In this document: piece after piece, positions 1-8,491 of the stretch
Position numbering within the stretch: position 1 is the first letter of the stretch
Layout of the letters: each line of letters opens with the position of its first letter
NCBI RefSeq assembly: GCF_036347135.1
Contig: NZ_CP108938.1
Coordinates: 1,860,001-1,924,000 of the forward strand
DNA length: 64,000 nucleotides
Source: Streptomyces sp. NBC_00775
GTDB lineage: Bacteria; Actinomycetota; Actinomycetes; Streptomycetales; Streptomycetaceae
Direction of reading: 5' to 3'
Translations under genes and position numbers: made by a program
The notes under the pieces: model-generated
The model's input: the letters and a program-made list of their open reading frames with translations, nothing else
The model's database searches: none
What the model was told of the DNA's origin: nothing

Positions 1-1
1 T

Positions 2-1345
2 GAACGCCAGGTCCCGGACGAGATCAACCAGTTCGTGATCCCGGTGGCGCTGTCCACCGAGTCCCACATGTTCCGTCAGGACGTCGACTCGTACATGTTC
101 AACGTCGCGGTGCGCTACGGCGCCGTCCCGCGCCTGGGCACCCGGGTCTCGGACGTCGAGGTGGACGGATCCGGGGTCACCCTCGCGGTGGAGAACGGGC
201 CGGCGATCCGCGCCCGGTACGTGGTCGACGCGGGCGGTCACAACTCGCCGCTGGCCAAGAAGTTCGCGCTGCGCGACGAGGTGCCGCAGCAGCGCACGCA
301 CTCAAGGACCCTGTTCACCCACATGATCGGGGTGCGCCCGTACGACGACTGCCCGGCGGGGCGCGCGCACGGCAACCCGAGCCCCTGGCATCAGGGCACC
401 CTGCACCACGTCTTCGACGGCGGCTGGGTGTGGGTCATCCCGTTCGACAACCACCGGGGTGCCACCAACCGGCTGTGCAGCGTCGGTCTGACCCTGGACC
501 CGCGCAAGCACCCGAAGACGGATCTGCCGCCGGAGCAGGAGTTCGCGCAGTTCCTGGAGCGGTTCCCGGACATCGCCCCGCAGTTCAAGCACGCGAAGGC
601 CGCCCGCCCCTGGGTGTCCACCGGGCGGCTGCAGTACTCCTCGCACCAGGTCGTCGGCGACCGCTACTGCCTGACCTCGCACGCCGCGGGATTCGTGGAC
701 GCGCTGTACTCGCGCGGTCTGACCAACACCACCGACGTGGTGAACTCGCTGGCCTGGCGGCTGATCGAGGCGGCCAAGGACGACGACTTCTCCGCCGAGC
801 GGTTCGGGCACATCGAGACGCTCCAGCAGGGTCTCGTACGGGCCCACGACGAGGTGGTGGCGTCCTCCTTCACCTCCTTCCGCGACTACGGCATGTGGAA
901 CGGCACGTTTCGTATGTGGGCGCTCGGCACGGTGCTCGGCACGCTCAACGCCCAGGACGCCCTCGTCCGCTTCCAGCGCACCAAGGACCCGTTGATCTGG
1001 CGGGAGTTGGAAGCGCAGCCGCACCCCGGCGCGCTGTTCCCGGCGAGCGTCGGCTTCAACAAGATCACCGATGCCGCGTGGGCGGCCTGCCGGGACGTCG
1101 AGGCCGGTCTGATGACACCCGACCGGGCCACCGGCGAGCTGTTCGACCTGTTGCAGGACGACGGCTACGCGCCGCCGCCGTTCGGTCTGCACGACCCGGC
1201 GAACCGCTTCTACAACCCCAACCCGGCCCGCATGATCCGCACCATGCACTGGGCCAAACGCGGGTCTGCCGCCGCGGACACCGGCCCCGTGGTGGCCGGC
1301 GCGCTCGGCGGCTTCCTGCGCTCCCGGCTGCGCAGGCACTCATGA
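2..1345 (+). CDS. FAD-dependent halogenase-like flavoprotein (5' end outside window)
   Basis: This is the C-terminal 447 residues of a flavin-dependent halogenase-like oxidoreductase. The frame is open to the window edge, so the true start and the FAD GxGxxG motif lie upstream. It shows the WxWxIP signature typical of flavin-dependent halogenases as WVWVIP, and a conserved FRQDVDSY segment found near the substrate-binding part of the fold. The family uses FADH2, O2 and chloride to chlorinate aromatic or carrier-bound substrates in the cytosol. The stop codon overlaps an upstream in-frame ATG (ATGA) of the next gene, so the two are probably one transcript. The substrate cannot be read from the sequence; a flavin monooxygenase without halogenating activity is the alternative. 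Confidence 0.8.
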   Translation, partial: ERQVPDEINQFVIPVALSTESHMFRQDVDSYMFNVAVRYGAVPRLGTRVSDVEVDGSGVTLAVENGPAIRARYVVDAGGHNSPLAKKFALRDEVPQQRTHSRTLFTHMIGVRPYDDCPAGRAHGNPSPWHQGTLHHVFDGGWVWVIPFDNHRGATNRLCSVGLTLDPRKHPKTDLPPEQEFAQFLERFPDIAPQFKHAKAARPWVSTGRLQYSSHQVVGDRYCLTSHAAGFVDALYSRGLTNTTDVVNSLAWRLIEAAKDDDFSAERFGHIETLQQGLVRAHDEVVASSFTSFRDYGMWNGTFRMWALGTVLGTLNAQDALVRFQRTKDPLIWRELEAQPHPGALFPASVGFNKITDAAWAACRDVEAGLMTPDRATGELFDLLQDDGYAPPPFGLHDPANRFYNPNPARMIRTMHWAKRGSAAADTGPVVAGALGGFLRSRLRRHS

Positions 1346-1359
1346 GGAAGGACGGGCCC

Positions 1360-3237
1360 ATGTCCCCGCAAGAACCCACGGAACGACCACCCACCGCGGG
1401 CCCCGCGCGACCGGCGGACCCGGTCTGGGCGGAGGGCGCCGAGACGGTGACGGCGGCCGAGTCGGCACTGCCGTACGAGCCGACGGCCGCACCCTCGCCT
1501 GGTGAAGCCGGGAGCGGAACCGTGCCCCGTAAGGGGCGCGGGGAACTGCGCGACCAGCCCCCACCGGCCCGCAGCGAACGAACCGCCTCACCGGCAGAGC
1601 GCTCGGCACGGCCCAAAAGCGCGGCCCGCCACACCGTCGCCGTGCTCGGCGCCCACCTCGGCGGCGGCATGCTCGCCGCGATCCTGGCCCGCGCCGGGAT
1701 CGACGTGGTCCTCGTGGACTCACCGCACGACGCCACGGCCCCCTCGGGCGAGACCACGGTCCCGTACACCGCGGAGGTCTTCGAACTGCTCGCGCGCCGC
1801 TACGGCGTACCGGAGCTGTCCGCGCTCGGGCACTTCGGGCAGCTGCCCGCCGAGGTCCGCCGGACCTCCGGGATCAAGTCGAGCATCGGCTTCGTGTACG
1901 CGCGCCCCGGCGCCCCCGTACGGCCGCACCACGTGGTGCAGTTCAACGTGCCCAGCGAGCACGGCGAGTCGCATCTGTACCGGCCCGACGTCGACGCCTG
2001 GGTGCAACGGCTCGCCACGGGCTACGGCGCCAAGGTGCCGCAGGGCCGCTCCGTATTCACCGAAGTACGGGGCGAGGCCGGCGACTTCACCATCGAGCTG
2101 GCGGACGGGAGCAGCGTCGCGGCGGCGTTCGTGGTCGACATGTCAGGACCCGACGCACCGATGCTGCGACGCCTCGGGCCCGATCCGGCCCTGCGCCCGC
2201 TGCGCCACTCCTCGCGGGTGCTGACCGCGCATCTGCGGGGGGTACGGCCGCTGGAGCGGCGGGTGGACCCGGGCACGGGCGGCACCCCCTGGACGGGCGG
2301 CACGACGCAGGTGGTCTTCCCCGGCGGGTGGATCCAGCTCGTCCCGTTCGGCGACCAGCGCACCGGCGAGACCTCGCTGACCAGCGTGTCGGTGAGCCTC
2401 GACGCCAAACTGTGGCCGCAGCGGTCGGCGTCGCCGGAGGACGACTTCCAGCAGCTCATACGCCAATTCCCGGACCTGGAGTGGCAGTTCGGTGAGGCCA
2501 CGGCGGTCCGGCCGTGGACGGGCTCGGAGCCGTGGCAGTACGGCGCCAACGCGGCCGCCGGTGACGGTTTCGTCGTCCTCGAACGCTCCGCCGTCCGCTG
2601 CGACTTCACGCTCTCCCGGGATGTCACCCTGACCGCGGAGCTGGTCCACGAGGCGGCCGCGCACCTCATCTCGGCGGCGGGCAGCGGTGATTGGTCGGTG
2701 GAGCGCTTCCGGCCCCTGGAGTCCTTCCAGGCCTCGCTGATCGAGCACGGGGACCGGCTGCTGCGTACGGCGCTGACGGCGACCACCGACTTCCGGCTCT
2801 GGAACGCCTTCTGCCGGGTCTGGCTGCTGCACTCCATGTTCGCCGCCCTGTCCCTCAAGCGGGCCCGCAACGACGCGCTGGCCACGCCCGGACGGCCGGA
2901 CCAGTGGCGGGAGTTGGAGCGCTGCCGGGGCGCGGGGCTGTGGTTCCCCGTCTACCCCGGCTTCGTCGCCCTGTTCGACGACATGGAGCGGCTGGCGCGG
3001 CAGGTCGCGGACGGCCGGCTGGCGCCGGGTGCGGCGGCCGAGCGGATTTTCGGCCAGTTGCGGAGCGCGTCGTTCGTCCCGCCGCTCTTCGCCTTCGGCG
3101 ACCCCACCGACCGCTACTACAACTTCACCCCGCTCAAACGGGTCAAGGTACTGCTGTGGGCCAAACGCCGGGCGCCGTACATGGTTCAGCGGGTTCTCAC
3201 CCGGGGGGCCACCGTCCTGCCCGACGTCGAACGATAG
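1360..3237 (+). CDS. second FAD-dependent halogenase-like flavoprotein with long disordered N-terminus
   Basis: A 625-aa protein. I chose the ATG at 1360 because AGGAAGGA sits 7 nt upstream; an earlier in-frame ATG at 1342 overlaps the previous stop. Residues 1 to about 88 are Pro/Ala/Arg-rich and look unstructured. A Rossmann FAD motif follows (VAVLGAHLGGGMLA), then a SGIKSSIGFVYA stretch whose Lys matches the position of the catalytic halogenase lysine. The later part aligns well by eye with its upstream neighbour. The WxWxIP signature is degenerate here (WIQLVP), so halogenating activity is doubtful; it may be a monooxygenase or an accessory paralogue. The N-terminal extension contains DNA resembling a Streptomyces intergenic repeat (1524-1574). 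A strong hairpin follows the gene. Confidence 0.78.
   Translation: MSPQEPTERPPTAGPARPADPVWAEGAETVTAAESALPYEPTAAPSPGEAGSGTVPRKGRGELRDQPPPARSERTASPAERSARPKSAARHTVAVLGAHLGGGMLAAILARAGIDVVLVDSPHDATAPSGETTVPYTAEVFELLARRYGVPELSALGHFGQLPAEVRRTSGIKSSIGFVYARPGAPVRPHHVVQFNVPSEHGESHLYRPDVDAWVQRLATGYGAKVPQGRSVFTEVRGEAGDFTIELADGSSVAAAFVVDMSGPDAPMLRRLGPDPALRPLRHSSRVLTAHLRGVRPLERRVDPGTGGTPWTGGTTQVVFPGGWIQLVPFGDQRTGETSLTSVSVSLDAKLWPQRSASPEDDFQQLIRQFPDLEWQFGEATAVRPWTGSEPWQYGANAAAGDGFVVLERSAVRCDFTLSRDVTLTAELVHEAAAHLISAAGSGDWSVERFRPLESFQASLIEHGDRLLRTALTATTDFRLWNAFCRVWLLHSMFAALSLKRARNDALATPGRPDQWRELERCRGAGLWFPVYPGFVALFDDMERLARQVADGRLAPGAAAERIFGQLRSASFVPPLFAFGDPTDRYYNFTPLKRVKVLLWAKRRAPYMVQRVLTRGATVLPDVER
1524..1574 (+). 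repeat. Streptomyces-type intergenic repeat inside a coding region
   Basis: The stretch CCCCGTAAGGGGCGCGGGGA followed by ACTGCGCGACCAGCC and a CCCGCAGC end resembles, from memory, a short palindromic repeat very common between Streptomyces genes. Here it lies in frame inside the low-complexity N-terminal extension of the second halogenase-like gene and encodes PRKGRGELRDQPPPAR. The identification rests on recall, not on a search. Confidence 0.5.
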
Positions 3238-3274
3238 ACAGCCAACTCACAGGCCACTGAAAGGATTTCGGGCG

Positions 3275-3330
3275 AAGGAACCGCCGTCCCGCCAAGGCTC
3301 GCCCGCGCGGGCCCGGGACGGCGGTTCCTT
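3275..3330 (+). terminator. strong hairpin terminator after the halogenase pair
   Basis: A perfect 17-bp inverted repeat (AAGGAACCGCCGTCCCG at 3275-3291 and its complement at 3314-3330) with a 22-nt loop starts 37 nt after the second halogenase stop. It closes the upstream operon. Confidence 0.75.
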
Positions 3331-3482
3331 GTCGCGCGGGCACCCCGCGACACCCATGACGGCACGGACTCTGATCGAATCCGGCCAGCCCGCGCACCGG
3401 TTCGCGAGGGGGCCTCGACACCGCGGCGGACTGCCGGAATGCTCCCTACCGGGGAGTCTTCCCATGTGGGATGCTGATATCG

Positions 3483-3510
3483 TCGATTTCCTGCACCCAT
3501 GAATTAATAC
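3483..3510 (+). promoter_or_regulatory. promoter with TetR-type operator (box 1)
   Basis: A -35-like TCGATT (3483-3488) and -10-like TAATAC (3505-3510) are separated by 16 nt. The box TTCCTGCACCCATGAA (3488-3503) fills the spacer. It matches three other 16-bp boxes of the form TTCA-N8-TGAA at 7154, 8320 and 8492, with one mismatch in the left half. This placement is classical for repression, here of the TetR gene that starts at 3525. Confidence 0.55.
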
Positions 3511-3524
3511 CCGAAGGGGGACTG

Positions 3525-4214
3525 GTGAGCACCGGAAACGGGATCCCCTGCGCCACGCAGGCCGACGCACAGCCGGGCGCTGCCACCCGCAGGGGCCGGT
3601 CACCGTCGCGCGGTGGCGGCCGGCGCCCGGGCCAGAGCAGCACCAAGGAGCAGATCCTCACGGCCGCGCTCGAACTCTTCGCGGCCAAGGGCTACTCGGG
3701 CACCACCATGCGCGGCATCGCCCAGCAGGCGCAGGTCGACCCGGCCCTCATCCACCACTTCTTCAGCAACAAGGAAGGCGTGTTCCAGGACGCGGTCTCG
3801 TCCCGGCTCGATGTGTCGGCCCTCTTCGACTCCCTGACGGAGGACGACGCGGAGCCGGTCCTGGAGCGCCGCGGCGAGCGGGTCGCGCGGACGTTCCTGT
3901 CCTTCTGGGAGGACGAGTCGACCCGGCCCGCGCTGATCGCGATCTACCGGACCGGGCTGTCGGACGAGGCCACCTCGAAGACCTTCCGGGACCAGATCGA
4001 GGACAGCTTCGCGGACTGCGTCCGGCGGCTCGTGCCCGGCGAGAGCGACCACACCCCCGCGTTCGCCTCACTGGTGTCCGCGCAGCTCGCCGGCCTGGTG
4101 ATGCTGCGGTACGTCCTGCGGATGGAGCCGCTGGCCTCGCTCGACTTCGAGGAACTCATCGAGTGGTTCGTGCCCGCCCTCGAAGTGCACTTCGACCGGT
4201 TGTCCCAGAGTTAG
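3525..4214 (+). CDS. TetR/AcrR-family transcriptional regulator
   Basis: A 229-aa repressor-type regulator. The GTG at 3525 is preceded by AAGGGGG with good spacing. After about 35 flexible residues comes a TetR helix-turn-helix (ILTAALELFAAKGYSGTTM, then IAQQAQVDPALIHHFFSNKE); the rest is the ligand-binding helical domain. Its recognition helix DPALIHHFF is nearly the same as that of the TetR at 7623-8210 (DPALIGHYF). Both promoters carry the same type of box, so the two regulators may compete for or share operators. The convergent exporter gene runs antisense into its last 147 bases. The ligand is unknown. Confidence 0.88.
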   Translation: MSTGNGIPCATQADAQPGAATRRGRSPSRGGGRRPGQSSTKEQILTAALELFAAKGYSGTTMRGIAQQAQVDPALIHHFFSNKEGVFQDAVSSRLDVSALFDSLTEDDAEPVLERRGERVARTFLSFWEDESTRPALIAIYRTGLSDEATSKTFRDQIEDSFADCVRRLVPGESDHTPAFASLVSAQLAGLVMLRYVLRMEPLASLDFEELIEWFVPALEVHFDRLSQS

Positions 4215-5093
4215 GACAGGCCCTGGCCGCCACCCCCGAGCCGGCCGCCGCTCCGGCGCGGCCGGCTCGGAGCGCGTGTGCGCCAGTACGAAGACGCCGC
4301 GCCCCGCCGCGGCCGCAGCGGCGAGTCCCGCCAGCGCGCCGGGAATTCCGGTGGCGTAGCGGTCGCCGAGGACGACGACGCCGATGAGCGCGGCGAACAC
4401 GGGATTGACGAGGGTGAGGGTGGCGAGCGGGGCCTCCAGGCCGCCCCGGTAGGCGAGTTGACACAGTACGAGACCCGCCACCGCCAGGCAGATCACGCCG
4501 ACCACGAGCAGGACGGCCGAGACCGGCAGCCGTAACGCGCCGCCGTCCGTCAGCTTCAGGACAGCGGTCTGGGTCAGCGCCGACGCGGCACCGAAGGCGA
4601 CCCCGGCGGCGACCGCGTACCACAGGCTTGTGGTCATCCTGCTGCGGCCGACGGCGGCCGCCACCGTGGAGATCCCGAGCACCACGACGGTCAGTCCGAC
4701 GACACCCACCGTCTCCGACGGCGCGAGCGTCCGGCTCGACTGCGCGGACCGGGTCAGGAAGAGCAGCCCGGCGACACCGGCCACGGTGAAGGCGATGCCG
4801 GAGCACTGAGCGGCGGTCGTACGACGCCGCAGCACGGCGGCGGACAACAGGGGCGCCGTCACCAGAGTGAGCACACCGAGCATCTGCACGGCGACGAGCG
4901 AGCCGAAGCGCAGCGCCGCCGTGTGCAGCGCCGCACCCAGCAGGTTGAGCAGCAGCGACACCCACCAGGTCGCGCCGCGCAGCACCCCTCGGCGCCCCCG
5001 CCCACTCGCGGACGAGGCCACCGCTCGCTGGGCCACGGCCGCACCGGCGTACGCCAGGGCCGAGGCCACGCCGAGCGTGAGAACCGGGAACAC
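4068..5093 (-). CDS. EamA/DMT-superfamily transporter
   Basis: A 341-aa integral membrane protein with about nine or ten hydrophobic segments typical of drug/metabolite (EamA) exporters. I placed the start at the GTG at 5093 because AAAGGA lies just upstream (the frame is open for 38 further codons). The membrane core ends near residue 290. The last 50 or so residues are hydrophilic and encoded opposite the 3' end of the TetR gene, which looks like readthrough caused by loss of the original stop codon. Substrate unknown; the setting between regulators and a DHA2 pump suggests small-molecule export. Confidence 0.75.
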   Translation of the reverse strand: MFPVLTLGVASALAYAGAAVAQRAVASSASGRGRRGVLRGATWWVSLLLNLLGAALHTAALRFGSLVAVQMLGVLTLVTAPLLSAAVLRRRTTAAQCSGIAFTVAGVAGLLFLTRSAQSSRTLAPSETVGVVGLTVVVLGISTVAAAVGRSRMTTSLWYAVAAGVAFGAASALTQTAVLKLTDGGALRLPVSAVLLVVGVICLAVAGLVLCQLAYRGGLEAPLATLTLVNPVFAALIGVVVLGDRYATGIPGALAGLAAAAAAGRGVFVLAHTRSEPAAPERRPARGWRPGPVLTLGQPVEVHFEGGHEPLDEFLEVERGQRLHPQDVPQHHQAGELRGHQ

Positions 5094-5296
5094 GGTTCGT
5101 CCTTTCACCGCGGGGGGCGCGGGTGTTGGGGGCGTGGAGTCACGGCGGGCGGGCGGCCGGCGGCGGGGGGCGCGGGACGCGATCGGGCAACACGGCAACA
5201 GGCCCAACTGGGCCCAACGGACAGCCGGTCGCGAAAGGAGAGGGAGGACCGGGGCGCGCCTTCCCCGGCCCCCGGCCCTCGTTCTTCGTCTATTCG

Positions 5297-5331
5297 CTAC
5301 TCGTTACCCGTTACTCGCTACTCGCCACTCG
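5297..5331. repeat. tandem heptamer repeat YYACYCG x5
   Basis: Five consecutive 7-bp units (CTACTCG, TTACCCG, TTACTCG, CTACTCG, CCACTCG) lie just beyond the 3' end of the DHA2 exporter gene. Their composition differs from the surroundings. Function unknown. Confidence 0.6.
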
Positions 5332-5359
5332 TTTGCGGCGCCCGGACGTACGGCCGAGG

Positions 5360-7108
5360 TCACGCGCCCCCGGGAACGTCCTGGACGTCCTCGGGACGGA
5401 TCTTCGGCAGGGCGAGGACCAGCAGGCAGGACAGGCCGAAGCAGCCGATCTGCCAGTACACGACCTGCTCGAAGCTGTCACCGAAGTTGGCCTTGCGCGC
5501 CTCGGGCACGGCCTTGCCGAGCACCGCGGCCTGCACCTGCGCCTTGGTCTCCGCCGGCACGGGGGCGCTCGCCATCTCCTTCTCGATGCGCGCGCAGCTC
5601 GCCGGCGTCGCGGTGAGGTCCTTCTGGTTCATCTTGTCGTGGAAGCAGGTCTGGAAACCGGTGGTGACCTGCGTCTGCTGAGCCTCGGAAAGGCCGGCCG
5701 CCGCCAGGTCGCTGCGCAGTTGCGGCAGCGCCGTCTGGCTGGCTCCGTCGGCGTTCGAGCCGAGCAGACCGTAGAACAGGATGCCCGCGACCGCGATGCC
5801 GATGGCGATACCGACCTGCTGCACGGTGGCGAGCATGCCGGACGCCGAACCGGCCTCACGGGAGCGGATGCCGGCCAGGATGATCCCGGTGCACGGAGCG
5901 AGGAAGAAGCCACCGCCGAGCCCGGCGACCATCAGCGAGGGAATCAACTGGTAGCCGTGCAGGTCCGATCCGGCCCAGTGCAGCGTGCCGATCACACCGG
6001 ACATGCCGACCAGCGCCAGCCCGGTGCCGAGCGCGAGCGTCTTGGTACCGAGCCGCTTGACCACGGCCGCCGAGCGGGCCGAGCCGACCGCGATGAGCAG
6101 GGCGAAGCCAAGGCTCACCAGCCCGGCCGAGATCGGGGTGTAGCCGAAGCCGATCTGCAGGCTCATGAAGAAGACCATGAAGAACGACGGGATTCCGGCG
6201 AAGAACACCACGCTGATCAAGAGCCCGACGGTGAACGACCGCTCCTTGAAGAGCCCGCTCGGCACCAGGGGTGACTTGTCGGCCAGCTTCGACAACTTGT
6301 TCTCGTACACGAAGAACTCGGCGAGCACGAGCGGACTCAGCACGAGGAGCACCAGGCTCCAGCCGGGCCAGTCGTGTTCACGGCCGATGACCAGCGGCAG
6401 GATCAGGCTGAAGAGCCCGGCACTCAGGATCACCGCGCCGGTGACGTCGAGCCGCCGCGCGCCGTCCGCCGAGGACTCCGGGATCTTGGCCAGGCCGAGC
6501 AGCAGGGCGATCAGACCGACCGGCAGGTTGACGTAGAAGATCGCCCGCCAGTCGGTGTCCAGGATGTTCAGCTGGATCAGCCAGCCACCGAGCACCGGCC
6601 CGAGCACCGTGCCGAGTCCCACCGAAGCCCCGTACATCGCAAGGGCCTTGGGGCGTTCCTTCGCCGAGAACGTGACCTGGATGATCGACAGCACCTGGGG
6701 GAACATCAGGCCGGAGCACATGCCCTGGAGCACCCGGGACGCGATCAGGAAGGTCGAGCTGGGAGCCGCGCCGCACAGCGCCGAGGCGAGCGTGAAGCCC
6801 AGCATGCCGATCAGGAAGACCTTGCGGCGGCCATAGATGTCGCCGAGCCGCCCGCCGGTCACCAGCACACAGGCGAAGGCGAGCGAGTAGACCGCCACGA
6901 CCAGCTGGATCTCGGCGAAGGTCGAGCCGAGGTCGCTCTGCAGCGAGGGCAGGGCGACCATCGTGATCGTGGTGTCCAGCATCTGCATGAAGATGGCGGA
7001 CAGCGTGACAGCGAGGATCACCCAGCGCGCCGAGTTCGCGATGGCTCCCGGGCCGGGCGAAGTACCGGGCGGGGCTGCCGCCTTCACGCCCGTGTCAATC
7101 GATTCCAT
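5360..7108 (-). CDS. DHA2-family (14-TMS) MFS drug exporter
   Basis: A 582-aa major facilitator. ATG at 7108 is chosen for the perfect AAGGAGG upstream; the frame is open for 19 more codons. It has 14 predicted membrane spans, the motif-A-type loop GRLGDIYGRRKVF, and motif C of antiporters near VLGPVLGGWL. A large extracytoplasmic insertion near residues 475-550, rich in charged residues, precedes the last span. The family exports antibiotics and other lipophilic compounds with proton antiport. Its promoter holds operator box 2, so it is probably repressed by one of the adjacent TetR proteins. It may serve self-resistance for the product of the halogenase locus (inference). Confidence 0.88.
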   Translation of the reverse strand: MESIDTGVKAAAPPGTSPGPGAIANSARWVILAVTLSAIFMQMLDTTITMVALPSLQSDLGSTFAEIQLVVAVYSLAFACVLVTGGRLGDIYGRRKVFLIGMLGFTLASALCGAAPSSTFLIASRVLQGMCSGLMFPQVLSIIQVTFSAKERPKALAMYGASVGLGTVLGPVLGGWLIQLNILDTDWRAIFYVNLPVGLIALLLGLAKIPESSADGARRLDVTGAVILSAGLFSLILPLVIGREHDWPGWSLVLLVLSPLVLAEFFVYENKLSKLADKSPLVPSGLFKERSFTVGLLISVVFFAGIPSFFMVFFMSLQIGFGYTPISAGLVSLGFALLIAVGSARSAAVVKRLGTKTLALGTGLALVGMSGVIGTLHWAGSDLHGYQLIPSLMVAGLGGGFFLAPCTGIILAGIRSREAGSASGMLATVQQVGIAIGIAVAGILFYGLLGSNADGASQTALPQLRSDLAAAGLSEAQQTQVTTGFQTCFHDKMNQKDLTATPASCARIEKEMASAPVPAETKAQVQAAVLGKAVPEARKANFGDSFEQVVYWQIGCFGLSCLLVLALPKIRPEDVQDVPGGA

Positions 7109-7146
7109 GTTTCCTCCTTGGGTCGCCGTCCGCTGACAGCACCCGC

Positions 7147-7174
7147 GAGTTATTTCATTCTCCAATGAAGTCTA
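7147..7174 (-). promoter_or_regulatory. promoter with TetR-type operator (box 2)
   Basis: On the minus strand TAGACT (-35, 7174-7169) and TAACTC (-10, 7152-7147) are 16 nt apart. Between them lies the perfect palindrome TTCATTCTCCAATGAA (7154-7169). It drives the DHA2 exporter starting at 7108. The -35 and half-site GTAGACTTCAT are identical to those of box 3. Confidence 0.6.
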
Positions 7175-7558
7175 CGAGTACTGAATTCCATACCGCAAGC
7201 TCGATGACCGTGTTCCGGACAGGGCCGCACGCCCCAACGGCTGTACAGGAACGACGTGTTGACGTGCGGCAACACCTGCGGGAAGGTCAGAAGCGGCTAC
7301 GCCGCGAGGAGTTCCGGATCAGGTGGGAGCGGCCCGATCGAACGCCTCGGCAACCATGAGCGGCACACGCGGTCAACATCCGCCGAACCGGCGTACACCG
7401 GGGAGCCGTTCAGCGTTCAAGATCACTAAGGGGTACGTCGACGAAAGCACCGTCAGGCGCCTTGGCGAGGGCCTGGCCCATCCACCCGGAATCGCGGCGC
7501 CCAAGCAGGCGTTGATCAGGGCAAGTTGACGCCATACGCGACAGGCGTCATGCCGCCG

Positions 7559-7618
7559 TCATCACGGGCAGCCGTCATCACGGGCAGCGGTCATCACGGG
7601 CAGCGGTCGTCACGCGCC
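7559..7618. repeat. 16-bp direct repeats (about 3.5 copies)
   Basis: TCATCACGGGCAGCCG-like units start at 7559, 7575, 7591 and, degraded, 7607, directly before the 3' end of the TetR gene. The 7109-7622 interval otherwise contains only the exporter promoter; I see no gene in it. Confidence 0.6.
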
Positions 7619-7622
7619 CCAG

Positions 7623-8210
7623 TCACTCACCCGAATCAGGGCGAGCAACCCCCGACGGGTCGGCGGCAAGAAACGCGGCCACCGCCGGCGCGAGCGCACG
7701 CACCAGCTCTGCGGAGTTGCCGTCCTTCGTCAACTCAGGCGGCAGCAAGCCCATGTGACGGGACGTCATGACGCCCACCAGCAGGCTACTGATCAGCGCA
7801 AGCCTGACCTCGTCCGCCCCCGCCACGCCCTCCGGGACCAGTGACTGGCTCAACCGTTCCCTGGCCGCGGGCAGATCGAGCGCGGAGCGCAGCACACCGA
7901 GGATGCGCCGTCGCTGCACAGGGTCGCCCCAGTCGGCCACCGCATGGCGCAGCAGCCACTCCGCCGCGTCCGGATCCCGCCGCCCGACCGCCTCCCGGAA
8001 CACCTCGGCCGGCCTGACCGTCTCCGCGACGACGGCGTCGTAGAGCGCTTCCTTGGAGGAGAAGTAGTGTCCGATCAGCGCGGGGTCACAGCCCGCGTCC
8101 GCGGCGATGGCGCGCAACGAAGCGTTGCGGTAACCGAGTTCGGCGAAGAGATCCGCGGCGGACCGCATGATGACCTGACGGCTACCGGGCGTGCCCCTAC
8201 TTTCGGCCAT
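7623..8210 (-). CDS. TetR/AcrR-family transcriptional regulator
   Basis: A 195-aa TetR-type regulator starting at ATG 8210 with GAGGAAG 7 nt upstream. The N-terminal helix-turn-helix reads IMRSAADLFAELGYRNASL and IAADAGCDPALIGHYFSSKE. The C-terminal domain (TetR_C type, with a VRLALISSLLVGVMTSRHMG segment) binds an unknown ligand. Its own promoter carries box 3. Identical boxes precede the exporter and the korA operon, making it the best candidate for the local repressor, alone or together with the TetR at 3525. Confidence 0.88.
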   Translation of the reverse strand: MAESRGTPGSRQVIMRSAADLFAELGYRNASLRAIAADAGCDPALIGHYFSSKEALYDAVVAETVRPAEVFREAVGRRDPDAAEWLLRHAVADWGDPVQRRRILGVLRSALDLPAARERLSQSLVPEGVAGADEVRLALISSLLVGVMTSRHMGLLPPELTKDGNSAELVRALAPAVAAFLAADPSGVARPDSGE

Positions 8211-8312
8211 GGCGGCACTTCCTCTCGATCACGAGTCCCCCGAAGGACGTGCTTCCCGCCCGGTCCCGACACGGGTGTCCACGACGACGGGACAGCGTGA
8301 CGCCGAGCCCTC

Positions 8313-8340
8313 ACATTAATTCACTCGGCCATGAAGTCTA
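8313..8340 (-). promoter_or_regulatory. promoter with TetR-type operator (box 3), autoregulatory
   Basis: On the minus strand TAGACT (8340-8335), a 16-nt spacer and TAATGT (8318-8313) form a promoter for the TetR at 7623-8210. The box TTCACTCGGCCATGAA (8320-8335) fills the spacer exactly as in box 2. Confidence 0.6.
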
Positions 8341-8491
8341 CACACAGTGACTTCTCAGGTCAAAGCTTTCGCGGCATCCGCGGCGACCCTCAACACCCTT
8401 GCACCACCAGGCATTTGGCACCGTACCAGCACACGTGAGCGACATCCGGTGGGCTCACCGATCGGCGCGGCAACCGACCCCTCCCACACAA

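Noticed and set aside
430..1341. Extension of the second halogenase frame through the first gene
   Set aside because: The extension is Arg/Pro-rich shadow sequence; the ribosome site at 1345-1352 supports a start at 1360.
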